Assembly: GCA_028023455.1 (NCBI GenBank)
Contig: JAQFVV010012544.1
Location: forward strand, 2,628,396-2,692,395
DNA: 64,000 nucleotides
Reading direction: 5' to 3'
DNA from: Epiperipatus broadwayi
Lineage: Eukaryota; Onychophora; Udeonychophora; Euonychophora; Peripatidae
Positions 13,411-27,000 of this stretch are shown here, piece by piece. Within the stretch, counting starts at the first letter, position 1; every line of letters starts with the position of its first letter. The translations under genes and the position numbers were made by a program. The notes under the pieces are model-generated. The model saw only the letters and a list, made by a program, of their open reading frames with translations, was not told where the DNA came from and did not search any database.

Positions 13411-14165
13411 CATTTTATTTAAAAAAATAAATCCATAAAAACAAAATATAATTTAGATTTTAAAGTTTAAAAAGTACTTCTATGTAGAATAAAAATTTTA
13501 TGAATATTGAATTAAGTTAATAATCAGTGCAGTTTAAAATAGTGAATTACAAACCTAAATATATCAAGGAAAACACAAAATAAATAAAAAAATTTCAAAA
13601 GTAGAATCACTATTTTTTAATGAATTTAATGACATGAATAAATTAGATTCTATGCAGTGGCTAAAAGGAATCACCCAATAAATAAATGTCTCTAATTTTA
13701 TGGACTCTGTATATAAATATTTTTTTACAATACAAAAAAATCTAAAAAATATATTATTTTAATAAAGTACAAGTTAGTATTAAATTCTAAAAATTTATAG
13801 TATATTATATTATGATATTAGTAAATTCTATTTCTCATACTACAGATATACAACTTAGTATAAGCTTGACTATTGAATAGATACAATATAGTAGTGCTTA
13901 ATACATTTCTATCCAGTGATCTCCTATTGATGTTCTCAGACTAGTTTTTAGATTATATCTTTTGGCAGTAAGATAGCAGAGATATATAAAGCAATAACAT
14001 CTGGCATCTTTTAATTATTCAAACTTACACTAGTTGGTCCAAATAGAAGAAATAGAGTTAGTTTTTGAAAAACATTACACAAGCAGGGATTAAATAATGT
14101 ATTGTTAGTTTAGTACTATATTATCATGAAAAAATGTAGTAAATTCAGTATATATGTGTTTGGGT

Positions 14166-15384
14166 TTTTTTTGTTCTAATAACAGTTATGTGGTAGTATA
14201 AGAAATAGTGATCATGTGATGTTTAGTGGTTTAAACCAATTTATTATTTGTTTAAATAAAGTTAGTTTCTGTTTATACTTTTGATATGCTATTGTCTTGG
14301 GTTCACAACAACATTTATTATTTACATTAAATTAAAGGTATACAAAATAGTTTCATACTTATAGAAATACATTAAAGCCATGCATATAATTGTGATTCCT
14401 GGATTAAATCACATCAACAGATAGATAATCATGTATTTACAGATACTCACTATGATATGTTATTTTAAGAATTATTTAAAACTATGTCATCTTCTATGAT
14501 AAAAGATTATGTAAGATAAAATAAAGACTGCTTGTTATTTTGGAAAATTATTCATGATATTTCAGACTGCCCACTATCTTGTTATATTTAGTTAAGGTCC
14601 ATTTGCATTTAATCTCATATAAAGGTTGTCTGTGAGAAAGTGGAGGGACATAAAAAGCACCCTTGTCTTTCTTCCATCTCAAGTTATGTCCTGGGTAAAA
14701 GGCTATAATTAGTCTAAATTGTGGATATTTTAATTATGTAATTAAATATTTAAATAAATATCCTTTTCATAATTTTTGATAAATATTGTTATCTTATAGT
14801 AGGAAGCAGTTACTACAAGTATAGTGTTTACCTTCCATAGTTGGCCAAAATATTACTCACTCATTTATTTATCCATTCAGTCACTTATTAGGCAATGTCA
14901 AATCATAGCATGTTTCACAAGAGTTACAGTAAGACACCTGAGATCATTTACTCTTGTTAGTCTTTTAGTGAAGTATCTCATTCCATTTGTATATAGCACA
15001 GTATTGAACATTGTCATTGTGAAATATGTATTTCTTATTTATTATTTATCCTATAAGAAAAGTTCATCTTAAAGTAAATTAATTAAATTATGACAGGTTG
15101 TGTTATTTAAAAATAATGACAAGTATAATATTTATGTTGAAATAAGAGATAGGTAGATCTAATGGTAAAACATTCCTTAAATAAAAATTTGTTTATTCAG
15201 AGAATATGATCTGATGGGAGGGTGATTCTAATAACTATTTAGTAAGAGTAAAAATGTATTCTATATCATGTTATAATAATGATTTGCATTATAATTAGAT
15301 TTTACTGCTATCTGATTGTATATCTCTGTAGTATCATTCATTCTTAAAATTTATTGTACCCCCACTGTGTCTAGCTGAATAATC
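14166..15384. other. Non-coding DNA after duplication copy 1
   Basis: No gene or clear repeat is seen. The 82-codon open frame at 14824-15072 has no recognisable domain and ordinary A+T-rich composition. Confidence 0.55.
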
Positions 15385-15608
15385 TCTGACGATTTTGATT
15401 ATTTTCTCTCCTTTTTCTTTCTCCTCAACTCCCTCTTCATCTCTCTTTCTTCTAGTTCTTTCTCACTCTTCTATTTTCTCTCTCTTTTTCTTTTGCTTTC
15501 TCTACTCCATTCTTATTTCTCTCTCTTCTTTCCTCTCTCCATTTCTCATAGGTTACAATTCTCTCTCTCCCTATCTTTTCTATTTCTCCCTCTCTGTCTT
15601 TTCATCTT

Positions 15609-15673
<65 letters not shown>

Positions 15674-15795
15674 TACTATTCCCTCTGCTCTTTATTTATT
15701 TTAAAAGGTCATCATTTTTTCAATCTTCTCTCTCTCTCTCCTCTCTCTATATCTCTCCTCCCATCCCATCTCACTCACTCATCTATCATTAGGTT

Positions 15796-15850
<55 letters not shown>
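15385..15850. repeat. Polypyrimidine tract with two (TA)n arrays
   Basis: About 460 bases of almost pure C/T on the plus strand lead into (TC)n(TA)n at about 15600-15671 and a second TA array at about 15799-15848. The phrase TAGGTTACAAT occurs before each half (15549 and 15790, 241 bases apart), so the tract looks like an imperfect internal duplication. The overlapping 159- and 99-codon open frames are Ser/Leu/Tyr-Ile low-complexity artefacts of the repeat. Confidence 0.85.
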
Positions 15851-15852
<2 letters not shown>

Positions 15853-18280
15853 GTTATTAAGCACAAGCAGTTGATATATAGTAATGATGTAACATAAGCA
15901 TTTTTAAAGTGCATCTGCCAAAGATTTTAGCCTTTCACATTATATATATATTGTGACCTTCTGAATAGGCACAAGAAACCAATTTTGAGTAGTTAGCACT
16001 GTATCAGTAACAACTGATTGCATTTAACTAAAAAAAATGAAATAACCTGAATTTTAAAAATGTTTCATTAATAATCCAAAACTCTGTTTAGAAAGTACTT
16101 GCAGATAATATTTGGAAGTTTTAAGAGATTTAGTATTTTTCTTTGATAAGATAATTAATGATAAAAAGGAGGTGGCTTATCACAAAAACTGTTAGGGTAT
16201 AGGTTGAATTGATCCAGATTTGTCTTATTTGTCTGTGAGACAGCAGCTGATATTTGTTTAGTGATTTTCTGATTTATTTACTTATTGATACTTCAGTCCA
16301 TAGCATAGTTAGTACAATATATTTGACTCATGGCCATATAAGTCTCTATTTTGGTCAGATTGGTTTAGTTTTTATAATACAGCATATATGTGTGTGCATG
16401 TATTTTTGTGCCATCTTACAACTTCATTTTTCCCTCATGTATTTTATTAAAATACCAAATACTATGTTTTACAGTAAAATATTTAAGTTTACAGTAAATA
16501 TTGTTGATAACCACTTTAAATACATTTTGAGTGATTGATGGATAGATGGATCTATGAATATTAAACAGACCAAATACACTCTTAATTATTTTGTTTGCTG
16601 AATGATTATTTTTATGTAAGAGTGTAAGAGTATTTTTATTGATTCAATTTAATTTATATTATTTTAAAAAACAAAATGATTTTTGTTTTGTTTTTTCAAA
16701 AGAGAAAAGGTTGTTGAATATTTTCAGCTAATTATCTCAGTGCAGAAGATGGGATTCACCTTTTTTGAAGTTCACCTTTGGGGAAGTAACATTTGATTGG
16801 TGGAAAAAATGGGTGTCTAAGCAATAATCAGTAATAAAAGAGGGATAATTTACAAGAAAGTGGTCTGCTTTACAACTCTCTCTCTCTACAAAGTGACTCT
16901 TCATCCAAAATCAAATGGTTAATGTTCAATTAAAATTCAGAAGTATAATTTTTTAAGTATTAATTTTCTTATATGAAGTTAGTTTAAAAAATTTTCTTTG
17001 GAAGATAAAGAGAAGGATGGAAACATAATCAGCTTCAAGCAAGGTACATCACCTTACATTTCAATTAACTAACTTAGATTTAAAATCATCATTTAAAATG
17101 CATATGTGTGTCTATATTTCAAATTTATATTGCCTAATCTTAATGTCTAATATTAAAGAAAAATTTGAAGTGTGTGAATTTTGCTAAGTTATGGGGGAAA
17201 TTATGTTGAACTTTTTAACAAAACATTCTATAGACTCTATATTAAAAATTTCTTCTGGCTATAGAAAAATAAAATTCAACTGGAAGGATGGGTGTATCCA
17301 ACCTAGTATAACATGCTTTATAATTATTACTGAACAAGAAATATACCTAACCATTCATGTCTCTAGAATTAAGGAACAGAATGTGTGACTTATATAACTA
17401 ATGAATAACTAACCTATATTTAATGTGCATATAATATAAATATGAGTAGAAGAGCATGAATATTAAATGTGAACATTTTCTTATTGTTCTCCTTGTTTGT
17501 TATTAATTTATTATTAAAATATATTGCCATTTAAAAAATTATGTAGACTTAAGTGGATATTATGAATTAGTCAACTATTTATCTAATGGATGATCTTTGA
17601 TAATTTTATTACTAGTTCCTTGATAAATATAATTATAGTCAATGTTAATTGGTGAAAAACCAGTGTTCCTTTTTACATTTGAAAGATTAAATGCTGAGTT
17701 ATAAACCTATAAAACCACAAATTAATTAAACAGTAAAGTATTACCAAAATATGCAGCAGTAAATGTCAATTTGTCATTATCAAAAAAGAAATAGATATTG
17801 AATACTTTGCATACTATATTGTTAGTAATTTCAATTAGCTACCTGCTAAGGACTTTAGAAACTGTTCTTCAATTGGATTCAAAATTTGTGTGTTATCTAT
17901 CCTGCAGAAAATTGTCTATTTGTCTATTAACACATATTCGTTTTACATTTATTATCATTATTTTTATACATGTCCAAGAGGCATTATTTACAGACTGTAC
18001 ATATGAACTTTTATTTTCCCAGCTAAAGATTTAATTGTTTATTTTCTTGTTAGTATATGATAATTAGGTAGATCAATTTATTTGTCTTTATATTTTTTTA
18101 TTTATTATTTTCTTTTGCTTCAAGATCATCTTGGATACATATAATATAAAAATTATTATACTGGATAATTGATCGTAATTTTTTGTTTTATACATGTATT
18201 CTATATGCTCATAGCTAGTGGTCAAAATATTTATTTGCTATTACGAAGCTAGCAGCTAATTTAAGAGAAGTATATGCATA
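15851..18280. other. Non-coding DNA
   Basis: No gene is supported. Short open frames (16254-16538, 17191-17388 and 17798-18034) show no family signature. Confidence 0.55.
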
Positions 18281-18565
18281 AAAAGTTTTTTTTTTCTTTA
18301 TGTTGCCAGAGATTATGAAGTCTATTTAATCATAATTATTATGCTTCAAATTTAAAAGATTTATAGTTTGTCATAAGTTAAAATTTTATTTCAATCTATT
18401 AGTTAACGTTAAATACACAGAAGTGTTGTTTTATTTTTGCTTTGCCACAAATGGTGAGATTTATTTAATAGTAATTATTATACTTCAAGTTTAAAATATT
18501 TGTAATTCATCAGGAATGAGAAATTTATTTCTGATTTATTATTTAATGTTGTTATATTATCTATG
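18281..18565. repeat. Two diverged tandem units of about 145 bp
   Basis: Unit one (from about 18283) and unit two (from about 18430) share the order T-run, TTTGCCACA or TTGCCAGAG, ATTTAAT, AATTATTATNCTTCAA and TTAAAANATTT. They are old, decayed tandem copies. Confidence 0.5.
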
Positions 18566-19564
18566 TATTGAATATGATTTGAAATTATTTTGTGCATTAG
18601 CATGCATGTGAGCCTGTTTGTTTATATAATTGTTAAATTTAAAGTTGCTTGACTTGTATTTCTCCCATCGGTTTCAGATGATGTAATATGCCAAAAAAAA
18701 TGGAAGAATTAGGAATTTATCTAAGAGTGAATTTATTTTTTTAATGTTTAGAATGAAATGTGTTGAGTGTCTATAAAGAAAGAAGTCATTTATATATTTT
18801 GTCAGGGATTGAGATAACTCTACCTTAGTTTATTTAAATACTTGTCATGAATGGATTATATTTTCTAGATTAAGCAGTTGTGTATTATGATGATTATATT
18901 ATATGAAGTAAAGCAGTGTATTTCCCTTGTTTTTGTTTTTTTGGTGATGAGACAGAATCCATGCCAGTGTTAAGCCTCTGAGTAAGGTTAGGGAGTCACT
19001 GTGTTTTGTTGTTTAGATTATTAGAGCTAAGAAAGTCTTTTTGTCCCTCATGTGTCCATTTTGGAATGTTTTCCCATAATACATTCATAGCTACGTGTAA
19101 TGTAGTTTGCTAATAAAAATAAAAGGTAGGATTGATTTCTTTTATAGAACATCTAAAGTAGTAGTGCTAAAGTTGTTGGTTGGTCTATGACATCATCTGT
19201 ATTATGATATTTTATTTTTTAATTTCATAAGCAAACCAATGGGATATAGCTGTGTTAATTATATTATAACAAGTGGCATAATACACTAGCATGCACAAAA
19301 TACTATTGATCCTGAAGGTATGGAAAAAATCTATCACTGATTTGTAAGTCTTGAATAAATGTTTCAAATCATATCATGTTAATTTATTTTAAGTTTTAAA
19401 GCATAAAATCTTCAGAATAATTGATTTTAATCTGAATGAGTAAACAAAGATAAAGAAAAAAGAAAGTATAGCTAGTTAATAGAATTGTTCAACTGATTTA
19501 TAAAGGATGGTGTGACCTCTTTCTAACTCATATGTGTAGATCAATATTGCATTATTTTAATATT

Positions 19565-19880
19565 TAGTTAACCCAGTGTTGATTTGTTTGATAGAATGTT
19601 AGAACTGGCTAATAGCATGTGTATATTTTGAATAAGAATACAAAGAAGTTTAATTTTATGTTTAATTATTCCAGTGTTAGTTTTAATAAATGTTAATAAA
19701 GCATATCAGAATTGGTTACTGAAGTGTATATGTTTGAAATAAAAGCACAGGAAGTTTATTTTAATGTTAATTACTCTTATCTTCATTTACTCCATCATGG
19801 ATATTGGAATTAGCCAATAATATGTCCACATGTAAAGTAGAAGCATAAAATATTTATTTGACAATATAATGTGATAAATG
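19565..19880. repeat. Three diverged tandem units of about 100 bp
   Basis: The repeated order is CCAGTGTTNGTTT, a degenerate AGAANTGGNTAAT-like core, TGTNTATNTTTGAAATA, and AGAAGTTTATTTTA. The third unit (from about 19780) is the most diverged. No coding potential is seen. Confidence 0.5.
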
Positions 19881-20324
19881 TTTTATTTATTAAAAACTTG
19901 TTGAGAGTTATTCTTTTACATGCATTCATATTCTATGTTTTCACACACACATACACATCCAATATGATATGATTGCACTATTCCATAAATTTAGTGATGA
20001 AAATGTTCAGATCTGATGATGTTGTTTTCTTGATCCAAACACTATATAAAATGCTTGACTATTTGATGATCCTCTGGGAAAGTTTATGTACTCAGTCGTT
20101 AGTTAGATGGTTATTGAAAATCAAAAGATACCCTATTTCTTCAATTGTCTAACTACTACTTTATTAGAATAATGCTAAATTTTATGTCATTACCTTTTTT
20201 TATGATGGTAATTGATAGCTATTGTAAAGTATAAGTTCTTAATTAAGTTATGTAATAAAATCCCTGAGATATTCCCTTATTGTTTCAAAGTACATATTAA
20301 TTTAGATATTTAATTTAATTTATT

Positions 20325-20455
20325 ATGCAATAAAAGTTGAATAGTGCTATATTTTGTTTTATTTAATTTAAACTTACCACACAGTAATGTTGATTAGTAC
20401 TACATTGTTATTTTATTTAATTTAAACCTATTATATGATAAAGGTTGTTTAATGC
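20325..20455. repeat. Short tandem duplication around ATTTAATTTAAAC
   Basis: Two units about 60-65 bases apart share TTTTATTTAATTTAAAC followed by a TNANNANANNATAA segment and then a GTTGNTTANT-like end. Confidence 0.45.
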
Positions 20456-20769
20456 ATTTAGATGATGGGAGGAGATAAAATTGAACTATAACTTGTTAAT
20501 TTAAATGGGTGGAACTTTATCAATTTCAACTGCTTATTTATTGTAGAACCCAGTAGATATTTTACTCTTATTGGCCCACAATATTTCTTCCTGTATTTTA
20601 TTTGCATTTTTCATATTACAGAACTTTGTAGCCTCCACTGTCCTAAGCTGTAATTGGACAGTGTTCCAAAAGTCTCAATAGTAATTCAAAGTAGTCATAT
20701 TAGTAGTTTATTCTATTACCAATAGAATTGGAACCATGGGTATTTATTTATAGTAGATATAGGAATGGT

Positions 20770-21092
20770 GTTATGACTTTTGAACACAAATCACTTGATG
20801 AAAGTATATTAATAATGATATAAGTCATTCATTAGGTTAGAGATTATCCAATAGTAAATAATATACTTTTACTATACCAGTCTCATACAAAGTAGGGACT
20901 GGTTTCTATCCATTTTTATGACCTTGTGTAGGGATGTAATCATAAACATATGACTCAAGATATTAGGAAAAGACCTATGATCCCAAGATGCATATTTCAT
21001 GTAGAACTAGCATTCATCATGTTGGTTCAGACCACAATCTCTTATGCATATCTTTATAATTGTTCAGTATATATATATATATATATATTGTA
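20770..21092 (+). repeat. Interspersed repeat family 'Rep-TA', copy 1
   Basis: This is an about 300-bp unit that starts near ACACAAATCACTTGATGAAAG and ends GTTCAG followed by a TA run. It is shared with 23.8, 32.1 and 32.4 kb, and in inverse orientation with 32.8-33.3 kb. Landmarks are TATCCAATANTNAATAATAT, a GGACTGGTTT stretch, GGGATGTAATCATAAACA and ACCACAATCTCTTA. There is no open frame and no poly(A). Confidence 0.75.
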
Positions 21093-21099
21093 ACAGTCA

Positions 21100-23730
21100 T
21101 TCAATCCATCTTTGATCACAGAGAGCACCACCAGATCACTGCATACCTGGAAAATTTGTATACTGTGATCAAAAGTGGATGAGGATGATGGTCTGTGCTG
21201 ACTAGACTCAGGGAGAAGCAAGAAATCTTAAATATTGTTCAGACAATTGAGAAATAAAAGCACTAAGACAAATCGTCAGCCAAATTAAATTTAAATAATT
21301 TGAAAATTTTATTAAGAATAACATAAAAGTTTAAAGTATAGATTTGTACACAATAAATATGATTATATCATTATAACAGGTGTGTACTAGAAAGGATAAA
21401 TTATCAATGTTCTGGCAGACAGACTAATTTTCTAAAAGTTAATTAGAAAAGGAGAGAATGATTTTCCTTCAGCAGACAATCCATCAAAGCAATTCTGGTT
21501 TCCTTATTCAAAAGTTCTAAAATGAAAAGCAAGGAAAGTTTCGTGCATGAATCAACAAACCAGCATGGATGAGCATTCACTAGCTTATTGACTAATGACA
21601 TCATATTGCCACAGGACTACTGCATGGACAAATCACATTTAAAATCATCAAGGTTGATCACAATGCATGAATCAAAACATTAAATGAATATGGTGGACTT
21701 TAAATTGTAAAATGGGAGAATCACTGAAATCTCCAATTTAATAAAATAGTGAAATTAGAAAATACTCTGGCATAAATGATTTCAAATTAATAAAATATGA
21801 AATCTATGATTTAAGGGAAACAGACATATAATATGGGTGAATCACCAACCAAACAATTGACCAAAACTAAGCTGAGTACAATAATTAAAGGTCTCAGTAG
21901 AAGACAGGTAAGTAATTATAAAACTAGTTATGTCTGCCCAAGCATTTCAAAAAAGTGGGATAATTAGAATTATAAATAAATTTACAAACTAAATTCCCAG
22001 TCCACACTCTGATGAATAAATTTAAAGCAAAAAGATAAATGATGAAATAAATCTAGCAAACAAAATACTAAGGTTTGACCTAGATTTTATAAGTTAATTT
22101 ATCAGAGAGTGTATATGAGTTGAAAATATTAAGATATTAAATGCTTTAGCAGAAAGAAATATTCTATCACCTAGAATTTAACCAGGAATTAAGAGTATCT
22201 TCCTGCTGGTGATTTATAAAAGAAAGACAATTCCAGTTTTCCAATTCTGAGATATGAAAACAATACGGTCTTGTAGGAAATCGGTGAAATGGCACCATCG
22301 AGCAGTTCTTGCCACAGAATAATGCATCGAGACAAGAACATCATATTGCCAGTAGGACAACCCTTTAATATATTATCTTTAAAGCAATTCAAGATCAATT
22401 TCACATACAAGATAAAAGAAACTGAATGATGTTTACGATCTTACATAATCTCGAAAAGAAGAAACAAAATCTCTGACTCAGAAAAACTAAAATAACAATA
22501 CTATAAACCGCCAGCTAAACGATTTGGGGTTTACAGAAAGCACAAACATGGCAATTTAACTTAATTATTGGACAATAAAATGCAGATAGGTGAGCAAATT
22601 AAATTTACAAAAGGCTGTTAAAGCATTTAGCAATAGTTAGTAAAATAAAGGAAGACATATTAAGCATATAAAACTCTAATCTTACAATACACTCTTGAAT
22701 AAGCAAAATGGAAAACAAACTGGAATCTTAAAACTAAGACTCGAAGACACATTATAAAATACAATGAAAAGCAAATACAGATAATAAATAGGAGATTAAA
22801 TAATTATTAAAACTACAGATTTATTTTTAGATTGAATGAAGATTTAACTAAAGACTATATCCGACTATACCCTGGAAAGAATAAAAAAATGTATTTACCT
22901 TATGGTAAAGCAAAGTTTGCGTAGTTTTTCAAAATAGTGCACACTTTTATTTTAAGTTTATATTTTCAGGTGTCTTCTCATTATGATGTTGGCAAGTGTA
23001 GAGGTATATTTTGGGATCTTGTTTACTTTAGACTTTCACAGCATGATGAAAGAGTAGTGTGGAATCAGAGATCCAAACTTTGTTCAATTAGCAAGGCATG
23101 TTATAAGTTATCATATGTATAGCAATGAATTTTGACATCTTGGGACAACAAACTTTTAAAAAGAAATTAAATGTCCAAGGTGCCAATGCAGTACAAATCT
23201 CGGCAAGCTAATATAATTGCAAATAGCAAAATTATAAGATGCTGAATCACAAAGAAACCAAATTAGCTTAGTCGAGCCAAGAATAATCTCTAATGTCCCA
23301 AATTTTTGGACTTATTTATACTCTCTCCAATCTTCCGTGTAAACTTTCTTGTTGTTCATTTCTACACCCTAGGGCAGGAAAAATCTCCATCTCCCACTCA
23401 AACTAATTAAGAATTCTAACCAGGGATTATTTTATACAAAAACAACAACAACACAAAATTAAAACTCTGCCTTTAAAATTAGAATATAATTAAAATAAAA
23501 GAAACAGGAATGTAATTAAAATGTTTGCTTGCTTTTAATTAATTTGATAAAAAAAAAAAAAAGTAAAAACAACAGTAAAATAAAACTATTTTAGAAATCA
23601 ATTTTATAACAAAAAGTAAAATGATTTATTTATACCTAATCAAGTATGTGTGTTAATACATGTACTCTTATAAACAATTTTTAAATGGTTTCTTGTTAAA
23701 AATTTAATAAAACCAAAAGTTAGTTTTATT
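21100..23730. other. Non-coding DNA with faint internal repeats
   Basis: No gene is supported. ACATCATATTGCCA occurs at about 21598 and about 22338 near loosely similar flanks, suggesting an old partial duplication with a spacing near 740 bases. The open frames at 22189-22410 (minus) and 22937-23122 (plus) lack domains. The latter begins near an acceptor-like TTTTCAG but has no matching donor or partner exon that I can support. Confidence 0.45.
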
Positions 23731-23739
23731 TTTGTGAAG

Positions 23740-24072
23740 CGGCATTTGATACTTATCCATATCAATATAGTTTTTAATTGATAAGTGTCAAAGACACTGC
23801 CCTCACAACTTTAACACAAATCACTTAATGAAAATATATTAATAACTTTATTACTCATTCATTAGACTAGATTTTTCAATAATGAATAATATTTCTGTAG
23901 TGTAACTTTCACTACACCACTCTGGGAAGAGATGTAATCATAAACACATAACCCAAGACATGTGAAAAAGACCTAAGACCCAGGATGCACATTTTATGCT
24001 GAACCAGCATCCATAAATTGACACAAACCACAATCTTTAAACATATTTATAATTTTTCAGTATATATATATT
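23740..24072 (+). repeat. Rep-TA, copy 2 (with the longer left end)
   Basis: It has the same order as the other copies and extends left through AATTGATAAGTGTCAAA and CTGCCCTCACAACTTT. It ends at CAGTATATATATA. The middle segment containing GGACTGG is deleted in this copy. Confidence 0.75.
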
Positions 24073-27000
24073 GTGCCCTTTTCTATAGGTCGGTAATAGT
24101 TCATAACAGTCAATTACTAAAAATTTTAAATTTTAGAATATGCTCTTTTAATACATTAAATATAGTTTGTCAATTATGTTATAAAGTACAATTTGAGGCT
24201 AAAGCAAATACGTAGTATATAAAATTGTAGCGAATTATTTAAAAATAGTTATGTAAAGCTTTAAATATTGTTTCATATGGTTGTAAAAGCTGGCCATATT
24301 AAATAACACAGCTATACTTATTAAAAGTATATTTAAAAAATTCGATTTTAATAGTTTAAAATGTATAATTTAATAAATGCTATATTTAAATTTGTAATCA
24401 TATTTAATAATCAAAATTAATATAGTATATTTTTAAAATAAACTTTATGATGGTGAAAATTATATCTAATTCTATATTTTCTAAATTGTTCTTCCAAATT
24501 TTATAATTATATTATATAATATAATAAGTGTATCAATTTTATAAATCTGGGCAGAGAAATAGATTAAAAATCGTCTGTCAAAGTTATTAATCATGTGACT
24601 TTTAATGTATACTTTCACATACACGCTTGTTAGAATTTAATAACAAAGTTTATGTATTATAGAGTTGGATATAATGATTATTTATCATAGAAGTGAATAT
24701 TAAAATATTACGTAGTTATTTCCAAATGCTTAAATGATGTAATAAAGACAAATACATTCGTAATATAAAAATTAAATATTTTATTTAATTAAAAATAGAT
24801 AAATTGAATATTAAGAAATGGAATAAGTTATGAAATGTTATTTTAAAAGTTATTTTAAAAGATTAAATAATTTAAATAAAGTTATAATTGAATTAAAAGT
24901 GGTATTTTAAATAATATTTTAAGTTCATTACATCATAATTTCTAATTTTGAAATTCAATTCTACTATAAACTAAAAATATGTAAATTTGTTCTCAAGCTA
25001 AAGTAAGAATTAACCAATAGGAATAGGTATTCTTACAGACTATAAATATCATCGTAACTAAGTTATCAGGGGAGATTAATAATGTATTGAAACCGGAGAA
25101 AGGTAAATTATAACTATCAAAAAGATAGTATTTTTAAAACTTTTATTTTAGTCAATTTTTTTTAGTACTTTCTTATCGTTTTATTTGCAAAAAACTAATT
25201 GATAATTTTAAAAGTATTTTTTGCAAAAGAGAGTTTTAAAATATAATAATTTAGAAACTTCGTGGAAATGATTTTCTAATTTTTAAAGTACTTACCAGTC
25301 GTATTTTATCTAAAAATTTAACCTAAGCTTCGCAATAAAGGATGGATATACTACGAAATAAAATGGATATAAGTTGTAATGCTGAAAAAATATTTGAAAT
25401 ATTTATTGATACAGCTTTATTAATACTTCACCGGAGAACTGTTTTGGTACATAAAAAACCACAGCTCAGACATTATACGGAGTCTAAAAAATGTATTGAA
25501 ATGTATTATTTATAAGTTTATCCAAGATTTATTTTTTAAATAGTAATAAGACAATTATATCTCATGAATCATTTTATAGAATATTATATTCAAAGGAGTA
25601 AAATGTTATATCCTTTCTGAAGGTAACATTTTTAAAAAATATTTTCAAGAATTAAAAAAAGAACCCAGGAGAATATGTTACAGAAGCGTTTTTTGATATT
25701 AAAATATCCAGTCTTAGAATTATTTAAAATGTATTTAGAAAAGATTTGTTTAAAAGTACTTGAAGTTTTTTTTTTTATTTTTAAAAGAGATTTATAAAAA
25801 TACCAAACGAAAGTTTAAATATATCAAGAAGGAAACATATATAAAAAAGTGAACACATAGTTGAATAAAAGATGGATCCATGGAAATACAAATAGTACTT
25901 AAAAGTTTATCGAATAATTTTAAAGTTAAATTAGATGGATTGATGCATCGGATATGCAGAGAAAATTGGTAGAGAAGATTAAGAAGCTTCACAGGATTAA
26001 TTAATATTATGATTTAATAATTATCATTCTAAATACTAAAACCAAGGATTATTTTCTATAAATTTTACTAAATGGATTAATAATTATTTTTATTTTAAAC
26101 TTTAACGTGCTTGGAGGAGAACATTTTTTTAAAAACTCTAGAGAAAATAATAAACATTTTGGACTTATCAGGAACTATTGTCAAGAAAATATGTAATTAT
26201 AGTTTTGATTCCTATTATTTTGTTAACCTAGTTTAAATTTAAATTTTTTATATAAGATTAGGAAAAACATAAAAACATTAATTTATTAATATTAAAATTT
26301 TATAATATAACAATCTAATAATTTAGCTAAAAATATTTTAATATAAAGTGTATGGGTGTGAATTTTTTTTATATCTGCAATGCTCAAGTGGATAAAGGAA
26401 GCCTACTGAACACGATGACTAGATAAAGGTTATTGGTAATAATAATATCTATTGATAATTTATAATGTATATTTTTTTTGTTTTCTTTAGATCATCCATA
26501 AATTGAAGGAATGAAATGTAAAAGTTTTTTTTTACTTATATGTACCGCATTTCATACAACATTTTAAAAAACATTATGAGATAGGATTGATTTGAAAATA
26601 TGCATACGATGATTTTTTTTTTTTATTAGTGATATAATCCAACATAACAAATAATTATGTGATTCTTTTAAAATTTTCATGTTAGGATATTCAAATATTG
26701 TCTAAGTAGATTGTATATGATTAAACATATAGAATAATGAAGTAAGCAGACTTTTCTTGTGGAACAGCTAGATTGTTTAACTATTAATGAATTTTATTTA
26801 TTGTTTTGTAAATGCAGATAGTTATTTATCGATGTAAGATGTGGAAAATCTTGAGAAATAATGTTGAGATAGTGGCTTGGAAGTACTTAGTGAACAGGAA
26901 ACCAAGATGATGTTTTTAAGAAATAGGATGTTATAAGGAATGGAAATAATATTTAGTCTTTATGTGAATATCAGCATAGTTAACAAAGCCCTATGACTGA

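Larger units (their letters stand above)
2485..14165 (+). repeat. Segmental duplication, copy 1
   Basis: This block aligns in order and in direct orientation with about 42,380-60,000. Anchor pairs include 2,530/42,412 (TATACCTCTCTATATAAT), 4,141/43,890 (CCCTCAATGGCATAG), 4,990/45,122, 9,418/47,700 (AGACCCTTAGGGTAG), 12,069/54,257 (receptor start) and 13,995/55,998 (AACATCTGGCATCTTT). The last shared stretch is near 14,041-14,165, which matches 59,882-60,000. Non-coding anchors differ by substitutions and small indels, so the duplication is not recent. Relative to copy 2, this copy has about 2 kb extra at 7.17-9.18 kb and a fold-back insertion at 13.19-13.41 kb. It lacks the two large insertions of copy 2. 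Confidence 0.85.

Noticed and set aside
15395-15874. Two overlapping open frames of 159 and 99 codons
   Set aside because: They are translations of the (TC)n(TA)n tract (Ser-Leu and Tyr-Ile runs) and carry no protein signal.
22937-23122. Exon-like 61-codon frame after TTTTCAG
   Set aside because: No donor, partner exon or domain was found; acceptor-like sites are frequent in A+T-rich DNA.
25081-25110. GAAACCGG near 25,090 as a second hammerhead
   Set aside because: There is no CUGANGA core upstream and no UH cleavage site after GG, so the fold is not possible.
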